Source of the DNA: Lentinus brumalis
Taxonomy: Eukaryota > Basidiomycota > Agaricomycetes > Polyporales > Polyporaceae
Assembly: GCA_001792895.1 (NCBI GenBank)
Contig: MARA01000034.1
Location: 62,001-126,000 of the forward strand
Direction: 5' to 3'
Length of the DNA: 64,000 nucleotides
This document shows positions 35,100-48,479 of this stretch, piece by piece; within the stretch, counting starts at the first letter, position 1; each line of letters starts with the position of its first letter. Made by a program: the position numbers and the translations under genes. Under the pieces are notes generated by a model. That model did not search any database. It was not told where the DNA came from and worked only from the letters and a program-made list of their open reading frames with translations.

Positions 35100-36120
35100 T
35101 ACGCATGTGGCGGAGGTCGATGACGATGATGACGTAAGTGTTCCCACGGCCCTTTAACCCTCCGGATCCCCTCGTCGTGAGTGGCCATACTAGTTACTAT
35201 GTCGCCTTAAAAAATTGGTGCCCAAGTACTGCCCGAAGGCTGGTTGGGACGAGATTCGACAACGCCGGCCGCTGAAGCTTAAGCCCTCCCCACCGCCAAA
35301 GTATTCCCCTTCCCTCAGGCGTGGGTATCCTATACGACGGAGCAGAGCTCGAGGACATCAGGATCACCTACAGATGTCTATATTCACCAGCAGGATGTAT
35401 TCATGCGCATACACTTGGACCTAGTGGCGCAGCCTGGAGTACACATCGGTTCCTTGGACAACACAGTACGTACTTACTCGCAGACTTCGAGCACATGCAG
35501 GAGCCCAACGCCCTCGAGACGCTGCTCAGCCAGCGAGACGAGCGGGAACTTGGTATGTACTTCTGGAGGCGACCTGGGCGACGTTATATGGCTCTCAACA
35601 GTATATTCGCGTGCTGTTCCAACCGCTTTCCTCCTAGATCGAGTCTGTCTCGCAATATTCGGCTTTCTCGGACCCTCCCGTTCACGCATCATCCCGACTA
35701 CACCCGCGCCTCGGCTCAGCGCGACGAGCCACCTGTGGCTGCACGCCGGGCTCTTGTACGACTCATGCAGTGCACAAGAGCCGCGATGTCGAGACCTCCT
35801 CGGACCGTCAATGTCGAGCGTCGGGCGGACTCCATCACGATGCAGAGGAAGGGTGACCACGGCGCATCACGGGGAGATGGGCGGGAACGGGATATGCCCG
35901 ACAGGTGCTCTTGCCGCGCCCCGAAGATGGAACAAGTCTCTGCGAGTCCGGATGTGCGTCGTGCACGCAGGGTGGCCCATCGCGCGAGCGCCGTAGCTTG
36001 TGGCAAGACGTGGTTTCGGGTGACTGTGAGGGAGCGGAAGTGCAGTACGGGGAGTGCGCAAGATGCAGGAGGGGTGATTGAAGGGAAGGAGAGCTGTCGA
36101 TGACAGGATTTGATGTGAGC
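35100..36120 (+). repeat. X4: member of the X repeat family
   Basis: Counterpart of X0. It contains the GSLDN/WRRPGRRYM-type blocks and, downstream, a stretch aligning with X2 and X3 (around 39.45-39.6 and 49.76-49.92 kb). A plus-strand frame of 260 codons (35321-36103) is open, but it is not conserved as a frame in X2 or X3, so I do not call it a gene. Confidence 0.55.
35656..35657. other. Empty MITE target site (single TA)
   Basis: The flanks here (CTCGCAA and TTCGGC) are continuous around one TA. In arm 1 the same flanks are separated by the 185-bp MITE plus a second TA. This is the pre-insertion state. Confidence 0.92.
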
Positions 36121-36737
36121 GCACAATACATTGAGCACATACTGTACTCGTCCCTTATTTTGCCAACACTTTTGTGTAGCCTTTCCGTCCTGCAATAGTG
36201 ACGCCGTCGTAAAGATTTGAAGGCGGAGAGAGTGATCAGGTGTGGAAAAGCATGCCGTGTATACCGGTCGCGATGAGGAGCGTGCAGTATGTTGGCGAGT
36301 TGTGTCCGGGGTGTATGTATGACCGATAGACGGACTGTCGTGCGAGACGCTTCTACCGAATACTTCTTCCGGATCGTGAGGGAACAGTGACCGATAGAGC
36401 GCAGATAGAGGAGAATGATCGAGCATGACTGAGATGATCCGGGGACGGTGGGACGTGTTGAATGTTTCTGGGATGGCAGGAGAGAGACCGAGCTATCACC
36501 GACGTGGTCGGACCGCCGACGATCACAGGAAGAAGTGAGGTGCAAGCTAGTTGAATATGAACAGGTGAGGGACGTGGAAACAACGGACAGACTTGTGAAC
36601 GCCGGTCGGCTCTGCGAAGACGGTCGCCTGGAGAGCTGGCGCAATGCGAAAACTTGGCACAGCTGACAGCTCCCGGTCTGTAGCGAACCGCGGTCAGTCG
36701 ATGTTGTGCCGTCCAAGGGACTAGAGATGATCTGTAC
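36121..36737. other. Spacer between X4 and F-box C
   Basis: No gene, repeat copy or regulatory motif is recognised. Minus-strand frames run through from F-box C, but they lie beyond its stop codon. Confidence 0.45.
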
Positions 36738-38383
36738 CTAATTGCGCTTCCACTTCCACCTTCGGCGTACCAATACACCTCGCGTGGCGACAAATCTATC
36801 CATCTGCTTGAGGCGGCGGCGAGCTTCCGCAATAGCACGCATGCGGTCGGCATAATCCTGCGGAGTGCTGTCTTGATCTTGCCATCGACTTGTTGGGTCC
36901 GCTGCAGATATTGCGACCTGTCAGCGTCGTGGCTTATCGTATGACACAGATATGAGCCCAACGCACTTGCATGACTTGTATACAGGTCCACCTTGTTCCA
37001 CCTTGAGAGCGTCGGAAAGCACTCTGTCATAGCGGCCCTCCACCAGTCCTCCCACTCCAGTTTGTCTCCGAGATCCAACACAACAAGCTCTGCCTTGCAG
37101 GGATCAGTCTCAGTGTGTGCGTCAGTGTCTCCGCCAGTCGGATTCCCGAGGCCTCCCTCGGGGGTTCCCGCGTGCATAGCGCTGCTTCTACGACGGGGCC
37201 GATGGCACGCAGGAGCGCAACGTATTCTTCCCGTTTGAAGAGATCTCTTCCCCATGGTCGAAGATAGAGGAGTCGTTCGATTGGCGGTCCACCGCCTAGT
37301 TTCTTGCCACCCTCGGGCACCCACGAGAGTAGCGTGTCCTGTACAGCCTGGAGCGTTCGATCAAGCGGCTGCGGAAATGGCGCGAGGAGGCAAAAGACAC
37401 GATCCATGCAGGGGAACGAGCGTAGATCCAGTGCAAGTGACGGGGCTTTCTGCTCGAGGTCTGGCCACGGTAACGAAGGATAAGCCGAGCTTGCTTCTCG
37501 AGTAAGCACCGATGACTCACCAGATTTCTCCACTTGCACCTGAGCGGGGGGCACACTAGGGAACGTGATGTGCACCTCGAGGAGCGAGGGGCTCAGCGCG
37601 GACAGCAGTCTCTGCCTGCCCTCCCCATCCATGGCATAGTACTTCATCGCTACATAGTCAGTGCCAGGCTGTACCGAGATAGACCGGGAGACATACCGCG
37701 AGCTTCTTGAGATTCGGCAGGAACGTCTTGCGAGAGTCGCGGGGGTTACGCTTCGCCATACATGCTGGCTCCTGTCCAAGGACGGCCCAGGAAACCCGCA
37801 GACAGAACAGATCTGTGAGGTTGGGAAGCGCAGCAAGGAAACGAGCAAAGTCTCCGAACGACGGGAACTTCACCGCCACGAGGCTGAGGCTGTGGATATG
37901 CGAGATGGATTTCACCAGAGACGGGAAGTATCGATGGATGGGCAGGGTCGGGAGCTCCTTCTGGGCCTCCGGTAGTGGGTTCGCAGCCCTCTCTTCATCG
38001 TCAAAGCCTTGGATGTTTAGCACAGACAGGTTGGGGAGCTTTCCGCGCAGAGCCGTGAGGAATAATACGACAAGACTGTACGGCACATGCAGGTATCCTC
38101 GCAATGCGAGCTTGCGCACGTAAGTTCCGAGCTCCGGGGATGCGTTGATAAGCTCCGCAAGGCGGAAGAGGGCGTCTTTGTCTCGAAGGAGGACGTACTC
38201 GAAGAGGATCCTTTGTGCGCGTGGACGCCATGCGCGACAGACGAGTGCGCAGCTGGAGAGCATAGCCAAAGCATCCAGCACGAGGCTATAACGGTCGTCG
38301 AATATCGCGTCGATGACGCGCTCGTGGACCTCGATTGGGAGCCGTAGGTCGGCTTGGGACTGCGATGGAAGGGCTTCGGCCAT
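36738..38383 (-). pseudogene. F-box protein C (one-base frameshift)
   Basis: Most diverged of the four F-box copies. It starts at 38383 with a F-box (LPIEVHERVIDAIFDD ... AMLSSCALVCRAWRPRAQRILF). Exons 1-2 are open. In exon 3 the frame breaks at a C run near 37160-37170: five C where six would keep the frame. The following GDTDAHTETDPCKAEL ... LEWEDWWRAAMTECFPTLSRWN is read one frame over. The last exon ends at TAG (36738-36740), where copies A, B and D have CAG and an intron, so the C-terminal 37-38 residues are lost. A homopolymer error is possible, in which case the gene is intact but shorter. Confidence 0.7.
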
Positions 38384-39289
38384 GTCGCGAAGTGGGAGGC
38401 GTGGACTTGAGGAATGGATGGCGCTGAGCAGAAGCGTGCAGGGGAAGAAGGGAACCGAGCACCTCGGAGGACCTGCGCGAGTCAATGTATGTATGGCGGC
38501 AAGAAGCGCACACGTCCTAGGATGCCGTACGTACCCGTGTGCGACAAAAGTCCCGAAGACCACATTTAATGCGGTGCGTGACCATGACCTTCACTTGACA
38601 TGCTGCGCATTCGTCGGGCCAGGATTGTGTCCGCTTTCCACATTCGGACCCGGCGTTCTTGTCGAGCAAAACGGTCTCGAGGAAGTCCGAAGTGGATGCT
38701 GCCTCATGGACTCCATATCATGATCAGGACCCATATCACACTATGCTGGGAGGGAGACGGTTGACTGCGATGCAATTGTGCGAGACAGCGGGGATACATC
38801 AGATGACGCAGACAGCGTGACGGGATAGGGCGAAGACCCATGATACATATACACTTGGGAGCGCCTAGGGACCGTAACGGAGTATGAGCTGGAGTCGGGA
38901 GGTGACAGTAGAGACATCGCGAATTGGACCTGGCCCAGTCCGAAGATAAAGGCAATGAACACACCTAAGTGCCCTTACAAGACTAGCCGAAGACGACCGC
39001 GGAGTATACAGAAGAGGAGAGTTACTGAGGCCCGCCGAAGTATTCGTTTGAGGCAGCGGATATGCAGCGACGGTGTCGGCGAGACCAACTGTGCAAGAGT
39101 CCGACATCACGTCCCGTACGAGCAAGCTTTTGTCCCTCGTGAGTTACTGAGTAGAACCTGACTGAGGATGGCAGTCAGCCTCCCGGACTGATATCCGCCG
39201 CGACGTTGTATGACCCCCAGCGAGCGTTGCATAGGCGGAGATCATGAATCCGCTCCTGAGCAACTGCACGAGCAACATGCAGAATGCGG
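38384..39289. other. Spacer between F-box C and X2
   Basis: The first 200 bp upstream of F-box C resemble the promoter-proximal leader of the other F-box genes (shared GACATGCTGCGC-type stretch and CACACGGGTACG). The remainder shows no gene and no clear copy of the 5' half of X. Confidence 0.45.
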
Positions 39290-41470
39290 CTGGGAAGCTC
39301 GCGCTGGACCGCGAATGGTCGCACATACACCTCATCCGTCGCCCGGACGTGCGAGTTCCGCCGACATCCTGGTGCCGCACGGTCTCCCGCAGCACAACGT
39401 CGCGGCTTCCTCGCCAGCCAGATGATGGGTGACGGGGACATCTCGCGCAGGGGTTTGTCGGGCTGGACAAGCTTTGCAGCTGCTTCTGCCGCGCTGCGAA
39501 GGTGGAGGAAGGATTTACGAGATTCGAGGGTGGCTGATGGAGAGGGTGTGTAGTACGGGGAGCACGCAAGAGGTCGGAGCGGCATCAGGGACGGAGTAAT
39601 GTCGATGAAATAATATGACATGAGTGTACGGTATACCGAGGACGTACAGTCATGCTATACTGGTCCTTTGTTCTGCCTGGCGGTGCAGACTGGTCTTTCG
39701 ACACTGAGAAGGGCGCATTTTGGGTGAGTGAGGAGACTCGGTCCATGTGGTAACCGATGGGAATCTACCGAGCGTATCTAGTGTCGGAGGATACGAGATG
39801 GGAGTCAAAGCCCATCATGGCGCCCGTCCTGGGGTCGTCCTTGCTCAGGTATGGCCCGATGACGAGTAGCAGGGATGTGCAGTGTACGGAGAGATCGGCT
39901 GAGGAGTACCGCTGCAGGCATGCGTAGTACTGCGCCGATACTTGGACTGGATCAGCGCGATGCGCTGGAGATACACATTGACCCAATGCGATGGTCGGCC
40001 AGCAGGTTGAAGGCGACGGCGGGAGCACCCACAGGAGGAGAGCGACCGGAGACAGCGTAGATGCTGGATTGAGGACGTGGACGCAGCGCGCAGCGCGCAT
40101 CCCGCGGAAGCTCATCGAAGGTCGTGGCGGGCCTAGCGGTTCAGATAAATCCGACGTCCATCTCCCTCTATCCCTTCATCCCCCTTCTCCCTCATGCCTT
40201 ACTTCGTTGAACATGACTGACGACGACGAGGAACACCCGGTCTGCACCTCGGACTCCGATTGAGGGAAGTATGTCGCAAGATGCGATGCCGACCGACGAG
40301 GATCGTACGCGCAAGCTCTTATCGGTCTCCCCGCAGCGCCTCTCCAGCTATGTGCTCGACGCCAGTCGGAGCAAACACGGCACGATGGCGTCCTGAATTT
40401 GGATCGCCGAGCGTGACGGCGGCTGCGCTGATGACTACAGATGCCTGCAGCGATCGGGATGGCAGCAACGTAGTCTTCCACGCCGCGCGGAGTGGAGTCC
40501 GTGTGTGCCGCCCTTCCCGGTGTTCTCCTATGCCTCGGGCGTGCGGTCGCTCAGGTGCGGGCCACGCCCTGTATGCCGACTGCCCTCCCCCCGGAGCGCC
40601 GTGATGTCGAGCAGGTCGTTAGGATGTAGTGGACGGGCGAGCGACGCTGAGCGGGGAAGTTGCAGTTGACGCATGAGTTGGAGTCCCAGGTGCGATTGGC
40701 GGTAGGGACGTGTACGAGAGGGCGCAGGGAGCGTGATATGATGGAGTGCCGCACGGGGGTAGGAGAACAGAGACACGTACAACTTGAGTGCCGTCCCGAT
40801 GCAGCGGGCGTGTGTGGGCATGGCCGAAAGACTGCACGCTGCGAACGCTTCGCCAACCTCGTCCCGAGTCAGCGCCATCTTGAGTCCATGCAACGCCAGA
40901 GTTCGCGCACAGACTACGGTTGGGGACAGCTCCACGAAAACGGACCCCATGCGAGATTGTCGAATCGGCCTATCAGGGAGAACAAAGCAGCAGATGCAGA
41001 GAGGGCAGGGTCGGGGCTGGATTGAGTATGCCTGACGATCAGCAATACAGGGATACGGACATACCTATGATTGATTCCCCGGGGCCGTCACCCTCTACTC
41101 TTTACCAGCGGCAGTCGGCCTCCTAGCAGGCAAGCTTGTAAGTGTTCTTCAGCAGCTCACGCGCTCCGTTGCGGGAGACTGGAGTGCAAATTACTGAGCC
41201 AGACGGGGAGCAGATGTGAGGGTTCCGAGTTCCAAGGAGCGAGTGGAGAGCACAGGGCGAAGAGTACGCCCGACCTGGGCCTGCCGGAGAACTCGTTGTC
41301 GCGTGCAGAGACTTGTAGGAAGGCAGTCCATAGCAGACGCAGCGCAGTCGGGCAAGCTCGGTCTCAAAGACAGTCGGAGGTATACTACGGGAGCAGGACA
41401 TCGCAAGCAGAACGAGAGAACTTCAGGACGTGGACGACGTCAGAAGGCGCGCAGAGATAAGATAAGATAA
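39290..41470 (+). repeat. X2: 5'-truncated X repeat
   Basis: It aligns in the same orientation with the 3' half of X3 and in reverse with X1. It ends with (GATAA)3 at 41456-41470, the same terminus as X1 and X3. Peptide blocks on the minus strand (IGPYLSKDD; YKSLHATTSS; NGARELLKNT) are conserved in part with X1, but no full frame survives. Confidence 0.65.
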
Positions 41471-43997
41471 CAGCTTCCGTGCTCTTGTCCTCGACCCGGC
41501 GCTGCAGTCGTTACCACACTTGCTACTCCTGTAATGACCCTCCCATTGCTCGCGTATCGGTCTCTCCGCGACGACCTACCAGGCTGCGTCAACAACTGCG
41601 GAGTCTTGGCAACGTCCGGCCGCTCTGACACACCTATCCTCACCGCTGCTCTGCTAACATGCTCGCAACCCTCAACGCCTCATCAGAACCGGGCACGCTC
41701 TCGTTAGTGGTCGACTATCTCGTCGTTGCGAATGAAACACGGACGTGGCCTTGACGGGGGGCTAGGACTGCGGGTCAGTGTAGTCGCAAGATGGCGACGG
41801 GTCTAATCTCAGGAATCAGGTTCGTCTCTTCCACTCCCTCTTCGATCGTTACCTCTGCTGTATATCTCCTTTAAGCACTTGTGGCTCGTACGGCGCGTTG
41901 ATATTCTCTTTTTTGCTTGAAGTTTTAACACGCAGCTATCTCGGAGTCGGTCAATTCTTCAGTTCGAGTCACGAACAGACCCGTTCATCGCAGTGGATCA
42001 TGAAGTAAGTTATTATCCTTTGCTGTGACTATTGACTTCGATTGCGCATATGTTCCCAGCACAAGCGCAGGCTGGTCTACCCACCCGCCCGTCTCCCTTC
42101 CTGCCATGCCAATCTCTGTCGACGCAACGCAACCCGTCGCTACTCGTACGCGTCCCATGGTCATGTCTCTCCGGTGGGGCTAGTCCACACAGCGCGATTC
42201 AGATACACATAGACTTTTCGATCCGCTCCACGCGGCTCGTGTCTCCTCGAACTCCACGCTCGCTGCCCACCGCAAGTCTGAACCCGGACGGGTGCCGCCG
42301 ATGTCCTCGCACGAGCCTCCGACATATTTCTCCGTGAGGCGTCCTTCGCGGGCCGGACACTCGAGCCGGCGCACGGTCACCCTCAAACCTCTCTTCAGCG
42401 GGACTCGCGTGACCGCTGCCGGGCGCGAGCGCCAGCGAGCCACGGGTATTCATCCTGAGAGGACGAATGAACGTGGTGCTGGTGGTCGCAGCCTCCGCTC
42501 TTCAGTGTAGGTACGCCGTTGGCCACAGCTGGGACCCTCCGCGGGACGCTGAACTTTCAGGGGCTCACCGACCGAGTCCCAGGTTATCCAGGAGCTACAG
42601 ACGGCCTGGATGCGTGACTGCTAGTTGTGCCCACGCGAACAGTCCTGCGCCATGGCATCGTCAGCTCAGAAAGTAGCAGGAGAAGCACCTCGACGTACCG
42701 TCCGATGTCTACGATGGTGATGTAGTACGTTGACGACACCGCTAGCTTGGGCAACCGCTCCGGATGTTCTCCGCGGAGGAAAACATGGAACTCGCACTGA
42801 TCCACGACTCGGACGTCGCACTGAGCATCCGCCCGGGGCAGGCGTGTTCGCATGTTCCATCGTGGAGAACAGGGTGGGCGATGCGCGGATAGGGAGAAGG
42901 CGAGCAGCCGCGGCGCGTCGCAGGCCCACTGCGAGACTTGCAGTCGCGCTGATAGCTGTTCACAGGTTGATCTCCACGCCTTCTCTCCCAGACCCACCCC
43001 GCCGGCCCGCTGTCTTCGTACGGTCGCAGCGGCTCTGAACGCAGCACGGCACGGGCAGCCTCGCGTCCGGTGCCCGGTGCATGGTCGGGTGTCGAGCCCT
43101 CCATACGGTCGTGTCCACTCCACCGTGATCGCACCGACCACAAGTCTCGCTGAAACAAGTCCATCCCAGCGACGCGGCGTGCCTGAAGTGTCGAGTCCTC
43201 CAAGCTGTGGTGGAGTCCGGGTCGCGAGGCTAGCGGGGAGGGACTCGGGAGTCGAACATACTAGCGGCGGGTACCTGGTGCCGGGCGGGCGGAGGGTGCA
43301 TAGGTACAGGTAATGTTGTTCTACCGGGACGACAGTCCAGGCGGCGGGCTTCGATGTAGTTTAGCGTGTAGCTCGACGCCGAGTACGGCGTAATACATGG
43401 AGTATATATCGTTCTTCGCGGTGCAGGGATGTCTCGGGGTCGGACATTTTCAGTGTCCAGCAGCCACGCGGCATGGATGTCTGTGGGAAGGGAGCGCGAG
43501 ATGTAGGAATTGTGAAGAGGCCGAATGTCTGTCATTGGCGGGCGGCGGATATCGAGGAATGTTGCAAAAGCTGGGCAAGTCGTGACTTATAAATTTGTGA
43601 CGTGCGATGTGGTTACTGATGAGCAACGTGAATTTGCTGCGGGGCGAGCAAGGGGTTTGGGAGAGATAGACGGGTTCGCGGCAATGCACCGGTCTATTGG
43701 AGCCATCTGGAGACTTCAGAAGGTTCGCGGGTCGGTCGGAGACTCGGGATATTTTTGTACGGGTACATGTGAGGGAGACGGTCGGCATCTGAGGAATGAA
43801 GATAGTACTGCCTCTCGTTGGAGCCGGGAATTGATAGCTGACATATGTGGGTTTTCAACGGGTGACCATGTGGCAAGAAACAAGCAGACGATGTTGCGAA
43901 TAACCTCGGGACGAGGAGACGAGAGGAGAGGAGACAATGCAAGAAATGGGGACGGTAGGAGCACAGTCAGCGGAACATGACCAGAGGAGATACATAG
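41471..43997 (-). repeat. Trailing part of F-box unit D
   Basis: Reverse-complement homolog of 15.6-18.3 kb. It lacks the 17572-17730 insert of unit A. Several frames are open for 80-180 codons on both strands (around 42.6-43.3 kb), but they are not consistent among A, B and D. No gene is called. Confidence 0.55.
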
Positions 43998-45821
43998 TTA
44001 GAGGATATTGAATGTCGAGACGGAGTAGATGCGGGTCTTGCACACGTTCTGCCTGCGTCCCCGGAGAGATGAAGAGCTCCTGCTTCCTGTACGCCTGAGG
44101 CAAGTCGGCTACGCAAGCTGATCAGTCGATGTCGCTTGTCACAAGCTATGATCCCAACCTGATAGTAACGCTTGCGCTTCTGTCTTACGCGTAGCAGTGC
44201 CCTGCGAGAGGCGAGAAATTTCTTCACAGCGTCTTGCGTTGAGTGGCGGCGGCGGTGGCGTGCTTCCGCCATGGCTTGCAAGCGGTCGGCGTAGTCCTGC
44301 GGAGTTAGGTCGTGATCTTGCCATTGATATTCTGGGTACTCTGCGGATATCACAAATAGTCAGCTTTGTGGCATTGTTCAACAGAGACCTCTCACAAACA
44401 ACAGCCACACTCACCGATATGAGTTGGATACACGTAGAGACTGTCCCACCTCGTGAGCGTCGGAAAGCATTCAGCGACAGCAGTCCACCACCAATTCTTC
44501 CACTCGAGCCTGTCCCCCAGATCCTGCACAAAAAGGCCTGCCCTGCAAGGATCGGTTTCAGGGCGGTCGTCAGTGTCCCCACTGGTGTGGACCTGAGGGT
44601 CTCCCTTGGCAGTATCCTTCCTGCATAGCGCTGCCTCTACAACGGGGCCGATGGTACGGAGGAGCTCAACAAATTCCTCCCGTTTGCATACACTTCTCCA
44701 CACCGGTGCAAGGTAAAGGCATCGTTGGGTAGGCGATAGGTCGCCAGCTGCATCGTCGCTTGAGGCCATCCATGAGACGAGCGTGTCCCGGAGAGACTCG
44801 AGTGTTTGATCTGGATGCGGAAACGGTGCGATGCGACAACCGAGACGATCCAAGCAGGGAAACGAGTGAAGATTCAGAGCAACGGAGCCGGCTTCCTGTT
44901 CGACATCTGATCACGAGAATGAATAGTGAGATGTATGTCTGGTTGGACAACCTAAAATGACTCACGAGCATGTTCTATTCGCACCGCAGGGGGATTGTTA
45001 GGGACCTTGATTCTCAGCGTGCGGAGCGAGGGGCCAAGCGCGGACAGCAATCTCTGCCTGCCCTGCTCGTCCATGTCATAGCACTTCGATGCGAGTCAAT
45101 ACCAGCCTGTGCCGTGTCTGTTCTAGAGACATACCGCGAGCATCTCGAGGTTCGGCAGGAACATCTTCCGAGAGTCGTGGGAGCTGCGCTTCGCCATACA
45201 GACTGGCTCCAGGCCGAGGACAGCCCAGGAAATACGGGAACAGCCCAGTTCTTCCAAGTTGGGAAGCATACTGAGAAAGCGGGCGAAGTCCCCGAACGAC
45301 GGGAACCTCACGTCTGCAAATTTTAGTCTGCGGATTTGCGAGAAGGACATCAACAGAGACGGGAAGTATCGATAGATGGGTAGGAACGGGAGCTCCTTCT
45401 CGCCCTCAGGGAGTGGGTTTGCAGCCTTCTCGTCATCGTCAAATCCCTGGATGTACAGATTCGCCAGGTTGGCGAGCTTCCCTCGCAGAGCCGCGAGGAA
45501 CAATACAGCTGGGCTGTATGGCACATGGAGGTATCCTCGAAATGCGAGTGTGCGCACGTAAGTTCCGAGCTCGGGCGATGCGTCGAGGAGCTGTGCGAAG
45601 CGATAGAGCGTGTCCTTGTCTCGAAGGAGGACGAACTCGAAGAGAACCCTCTGGGCGCGTGGACGCCATGCGCGGCAGACGAGTGCGCAGCTGGAGAGTG
45701 TGGTCAAAGACGTTGAGACGAAGCCGTACCAGTCGTCGTACACAGCTTCGATGACGCGCTCGCAGACCTCGATTGGGAGTCGTGGCTCGGCTTTGCCCGG
45801 AGACTGAAGGGCGTCAGTCAT
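43998..45821 (-). CDS. F-box protein D (intact)
   Basis: Closest relative of F-box A, in the opposite orientation. The same five-exon layout can be read without frame breaks: F-box (LPIEVCERVIEAVYDD, TLSSCALVCRAWRPRAQRVLF), the Leu-rich middle ending LEMLAV, the short second exon, the long third exon ending near 44400, and the fourth exon with QDHDLTPQDYADRL. The last exon is 44108-43998, with its stop at the same aligned place as in A and B. Length is about 530 residues. It lacks the long Arg run of copy A. The presumed role is SCF ubiquitin-ligase substrate recognition, with unknown targets. Confidence 0.8.
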
Positions 45822-47700
45822 GTCGTGAGCCGTGGACCTGAGCAGAGGTCGGAGGGGAGCGGAAACGTGCAGGAGGGGAAGGGGATCGAGGACTCAGAGG
45901 ACGTATGGCAGTGAGAAGCGCACGCGTCCTAGGATGGCGGTCCATACCCGTGTATGACACGAGGTCAGTGAACCTTACTGACATGTTGCGCATTTGCGCA
46001 TATGCTGTCGCAGGCCGAAGCTCATACCCATTGCTCCATGCCTCCAGTGCTCGGGCTTGCACTAGTGTGATCGTCTTCATAAGGGAGCGCAGTTGGAGTG
46101 GCTGCACGCCAGCGTTCACACGGCACACGGTTTATGGGATTCTATGATAAACTCAGGCTGTACGCGGACAGCCTTGGCTGTCTGCTATCAAAGTGCACAG
46201 AACAGTGTTGGTGCATATGGTCGAATAGACAGCGAGAGTCGCAGAAGCGGTCTGTCATTGTGCGTGAAGAATAGCGGACTCGGAGACTTCAAAGCAACGG
46301 TAGCATGTATTGAGCACGAGAAGACGGCGGTTGTCTCGCTGATTTTGAAGCGTCCACGGGGTCTACGCTGTCATAGTCGAACAGATCTCAACCCAAGGCT
46401 ACTGTCCTGCAGTGACGGTCAGAGTGCGATTGTACGAGCAAGTCGGAGCAACCGAACGCACGTACCGGTGCAAGACGGCTGTGGATCGCTGAGCGGCAGG
46501 GCGAGAGTTGACACCCTTTGGGTGGCACGGACCTCACAGATATTGCCTTGAAACCTTCAGCGAGGGCATCCTTGCCCAGCTCGTTCAAGATGACTTGACA
46601 GAGAGATAAGCGATGGCCGTGCCGGTTGTCTACTATCGAAGTCGATTGGAGTCGACGGGGTGATCGCTGGAAGGGCTGTGGATGGACGGAGTGTTCCAGA
46701 CATGTGATTGGACCGCCGACGTATCCTCTCGTCCTGGGGCGGAATGGTTTGTTGGGTGACGCGATATGATACACATGGCTGCTGTGTGGATCTATGCAGG
46801 GTGTTCCTCGATCTCGGGGTTCTCGCGGCAGCGCGTCTCCAGCTCCTGAGTGAGAGTCGCCGCGACTTCGAGGCCACAGTCCCACCCAAGACTTGAGCGA
46901 TCGACGGTGTTGGTCAATTTGCGACTATTGTGGTTCACGCGTCGTGATCTTCGACATCAGCGCGGGCCCCTCCGCCGCACCTTTTCCTGAACCTCCGTCT
47001 GCCTTGACCTTCCCTGCCGTCTCCGGCATCTTGGCCGCGCGACCGTTCCCATGCCTAGTATGCGGACGTCTACCGGGCGGTCTGAACTCCATCGCGTGCG
47101 AACGAGGATCAGAGGGGGAGATGACGCAGGAGTTCGCGTTCTGATGTAGGAGTACGAATCCCAGAGGCGGAGGCACGTACGTGAGGAGGACATCGGGATA
47201 TGACACGCTCGAGTGCACGGTCGGGATGTGACACGTACACGTCGCTGTGGTCCGCCGAAGGCGGGGCTTGCCAACGTCGGGAACAGACAGTTCAAACCGA
47301 CCGCTGGGTCGGTCTCGCGAATGCGGCGGAACAGTTTCCGCGCCAGCAAGTGGCGTGCGGTCGTGCTGTTCAACCAGTAATTGCCGCGCCTCGAGCACGC
47401 CTCGTACCGGGTCAAGTCGAAGCTATCGCAATTGAATAGTGAACTGGGTTTACGAAAGCAGCTCAGTGATTTACGTCGTCTTAGGTAGTCAATGAAGAAG
47501 ACGTACCTCCGATGCAGCACTACTGTACTCCATGTCCGTCCTCCTCCTCGGCGCCGCCTATCGTCCACGGATCGAACATTGCCTGCAAATAGATAAGAGG
47601 GTCTTGCAGCTCCCCATATATTAGATCCACATGACAGGCTCCTCGAACCTTGAGACGAGAGGACAGCGGGACAACGAAATGGTCGCGGAGAGGGGATTAG
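45822..47700 (-). repeat. Leader part of F-box unit D
   Basis: Reverse-complement homolog of about 12.24-13.74 kb. Its outermost 400 bp (47.3-47.7 kb) go beyond the homology with A and contain a minus-strand exon-like stretch (MFDPWTIGGAEEEDMEYSS followed by a GTACGT donor). Unit B shows weak similarity there. No gene can be completed. Confidence 0.55.
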
Positions 47701-48479
47701 CATGAGTGACGAACCAGTGATACAGGCATCCTGGCATACCTATGAGCCCTCAGTGGCTGTCTTCCTCCATGGCTAGTACGAGTCGCGGGCGCGGCCTACA
47801 CAAGGCACATAGAGAGGGCGCAGCGGAGTGAGGGAAAACTAGGAGTTTAATGAAGTTCGTGGCAGAGCAAGATGGTGGAATTGAGACGTTGCTTACCGTA
47901 CTCAAGCAAGCGGGGAAAGTCCGCACTGCAGCACGCCTGACCTTGAGGGTAACCCGGCCCATTTTTGTTACTTGCAGAGCTGGATACTCGTCTCTCCACT
48001 ACCCTGTTAGAGACGCGAGGACCCTGGGTTTGAGGAGCGGCAGAAGGTGCGCCGCAATCGGACCAAAGGGTAGAGAAGCAGCCTGAGGAGACCTCAAAAG
48101 CACAAGACATTCAAGCGCAGCATCGAGAAGACGAGGACCGTAGACACAAGACAGGGTGTTGAGGACGAGGACGTCGAGGTTGATGGTGAGCCGCCCAGGA
48201 CGACAGCAGGTCCAGAGAGTTCACTCGGTGATCTCGGCCATCCGGGCTCCCTGCGCGGACGACGACCACGACTCTTGACGCATCCTCCAGTGCCTTTATT
48301 CTCATTCCCGAGCCCTGTCTCGACGTCTAAAAGTATACTCAAAGCAGCTAATGCTCTCATTAATGAAAACTTGCATCCATGATCTCGCCTACACCGCGTC
48401 GGCTGTCACTCTTCCACCGCTGGATCCCGGGCTCGAGCAAACCTGCAAACCGCTCCTACGTTAGTACTCAATGAAGCGC
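47701..48479. other. Spacer between unit D and X3
   Basis: Small frames are present on both strands (for example 47850-48086), none with a recognisable domain. This is a possible divergent promoter region for the ancestral X and F-box units. Confidence 0.4.

Larger units (their letters stand above)
28377..35913 (-). repeat. Arm 2 of the long inverted repeat
   Basis: Reverse complement of 1-6670, and longer mainly because the first decarboxylase intron is about 830 nt longer. The outer end given here is only the point that faces the window's left edge; homology to the X family continues to about 36120. It lacks the MITE found in arm 1. Confidence 0.93.

Noticed and set aside
34501..35157. 218-codon plus-strand frame over decarboxylase copy 2 exon 1
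   Set aside because: It is the antisense shadow of a conserved coding exon.
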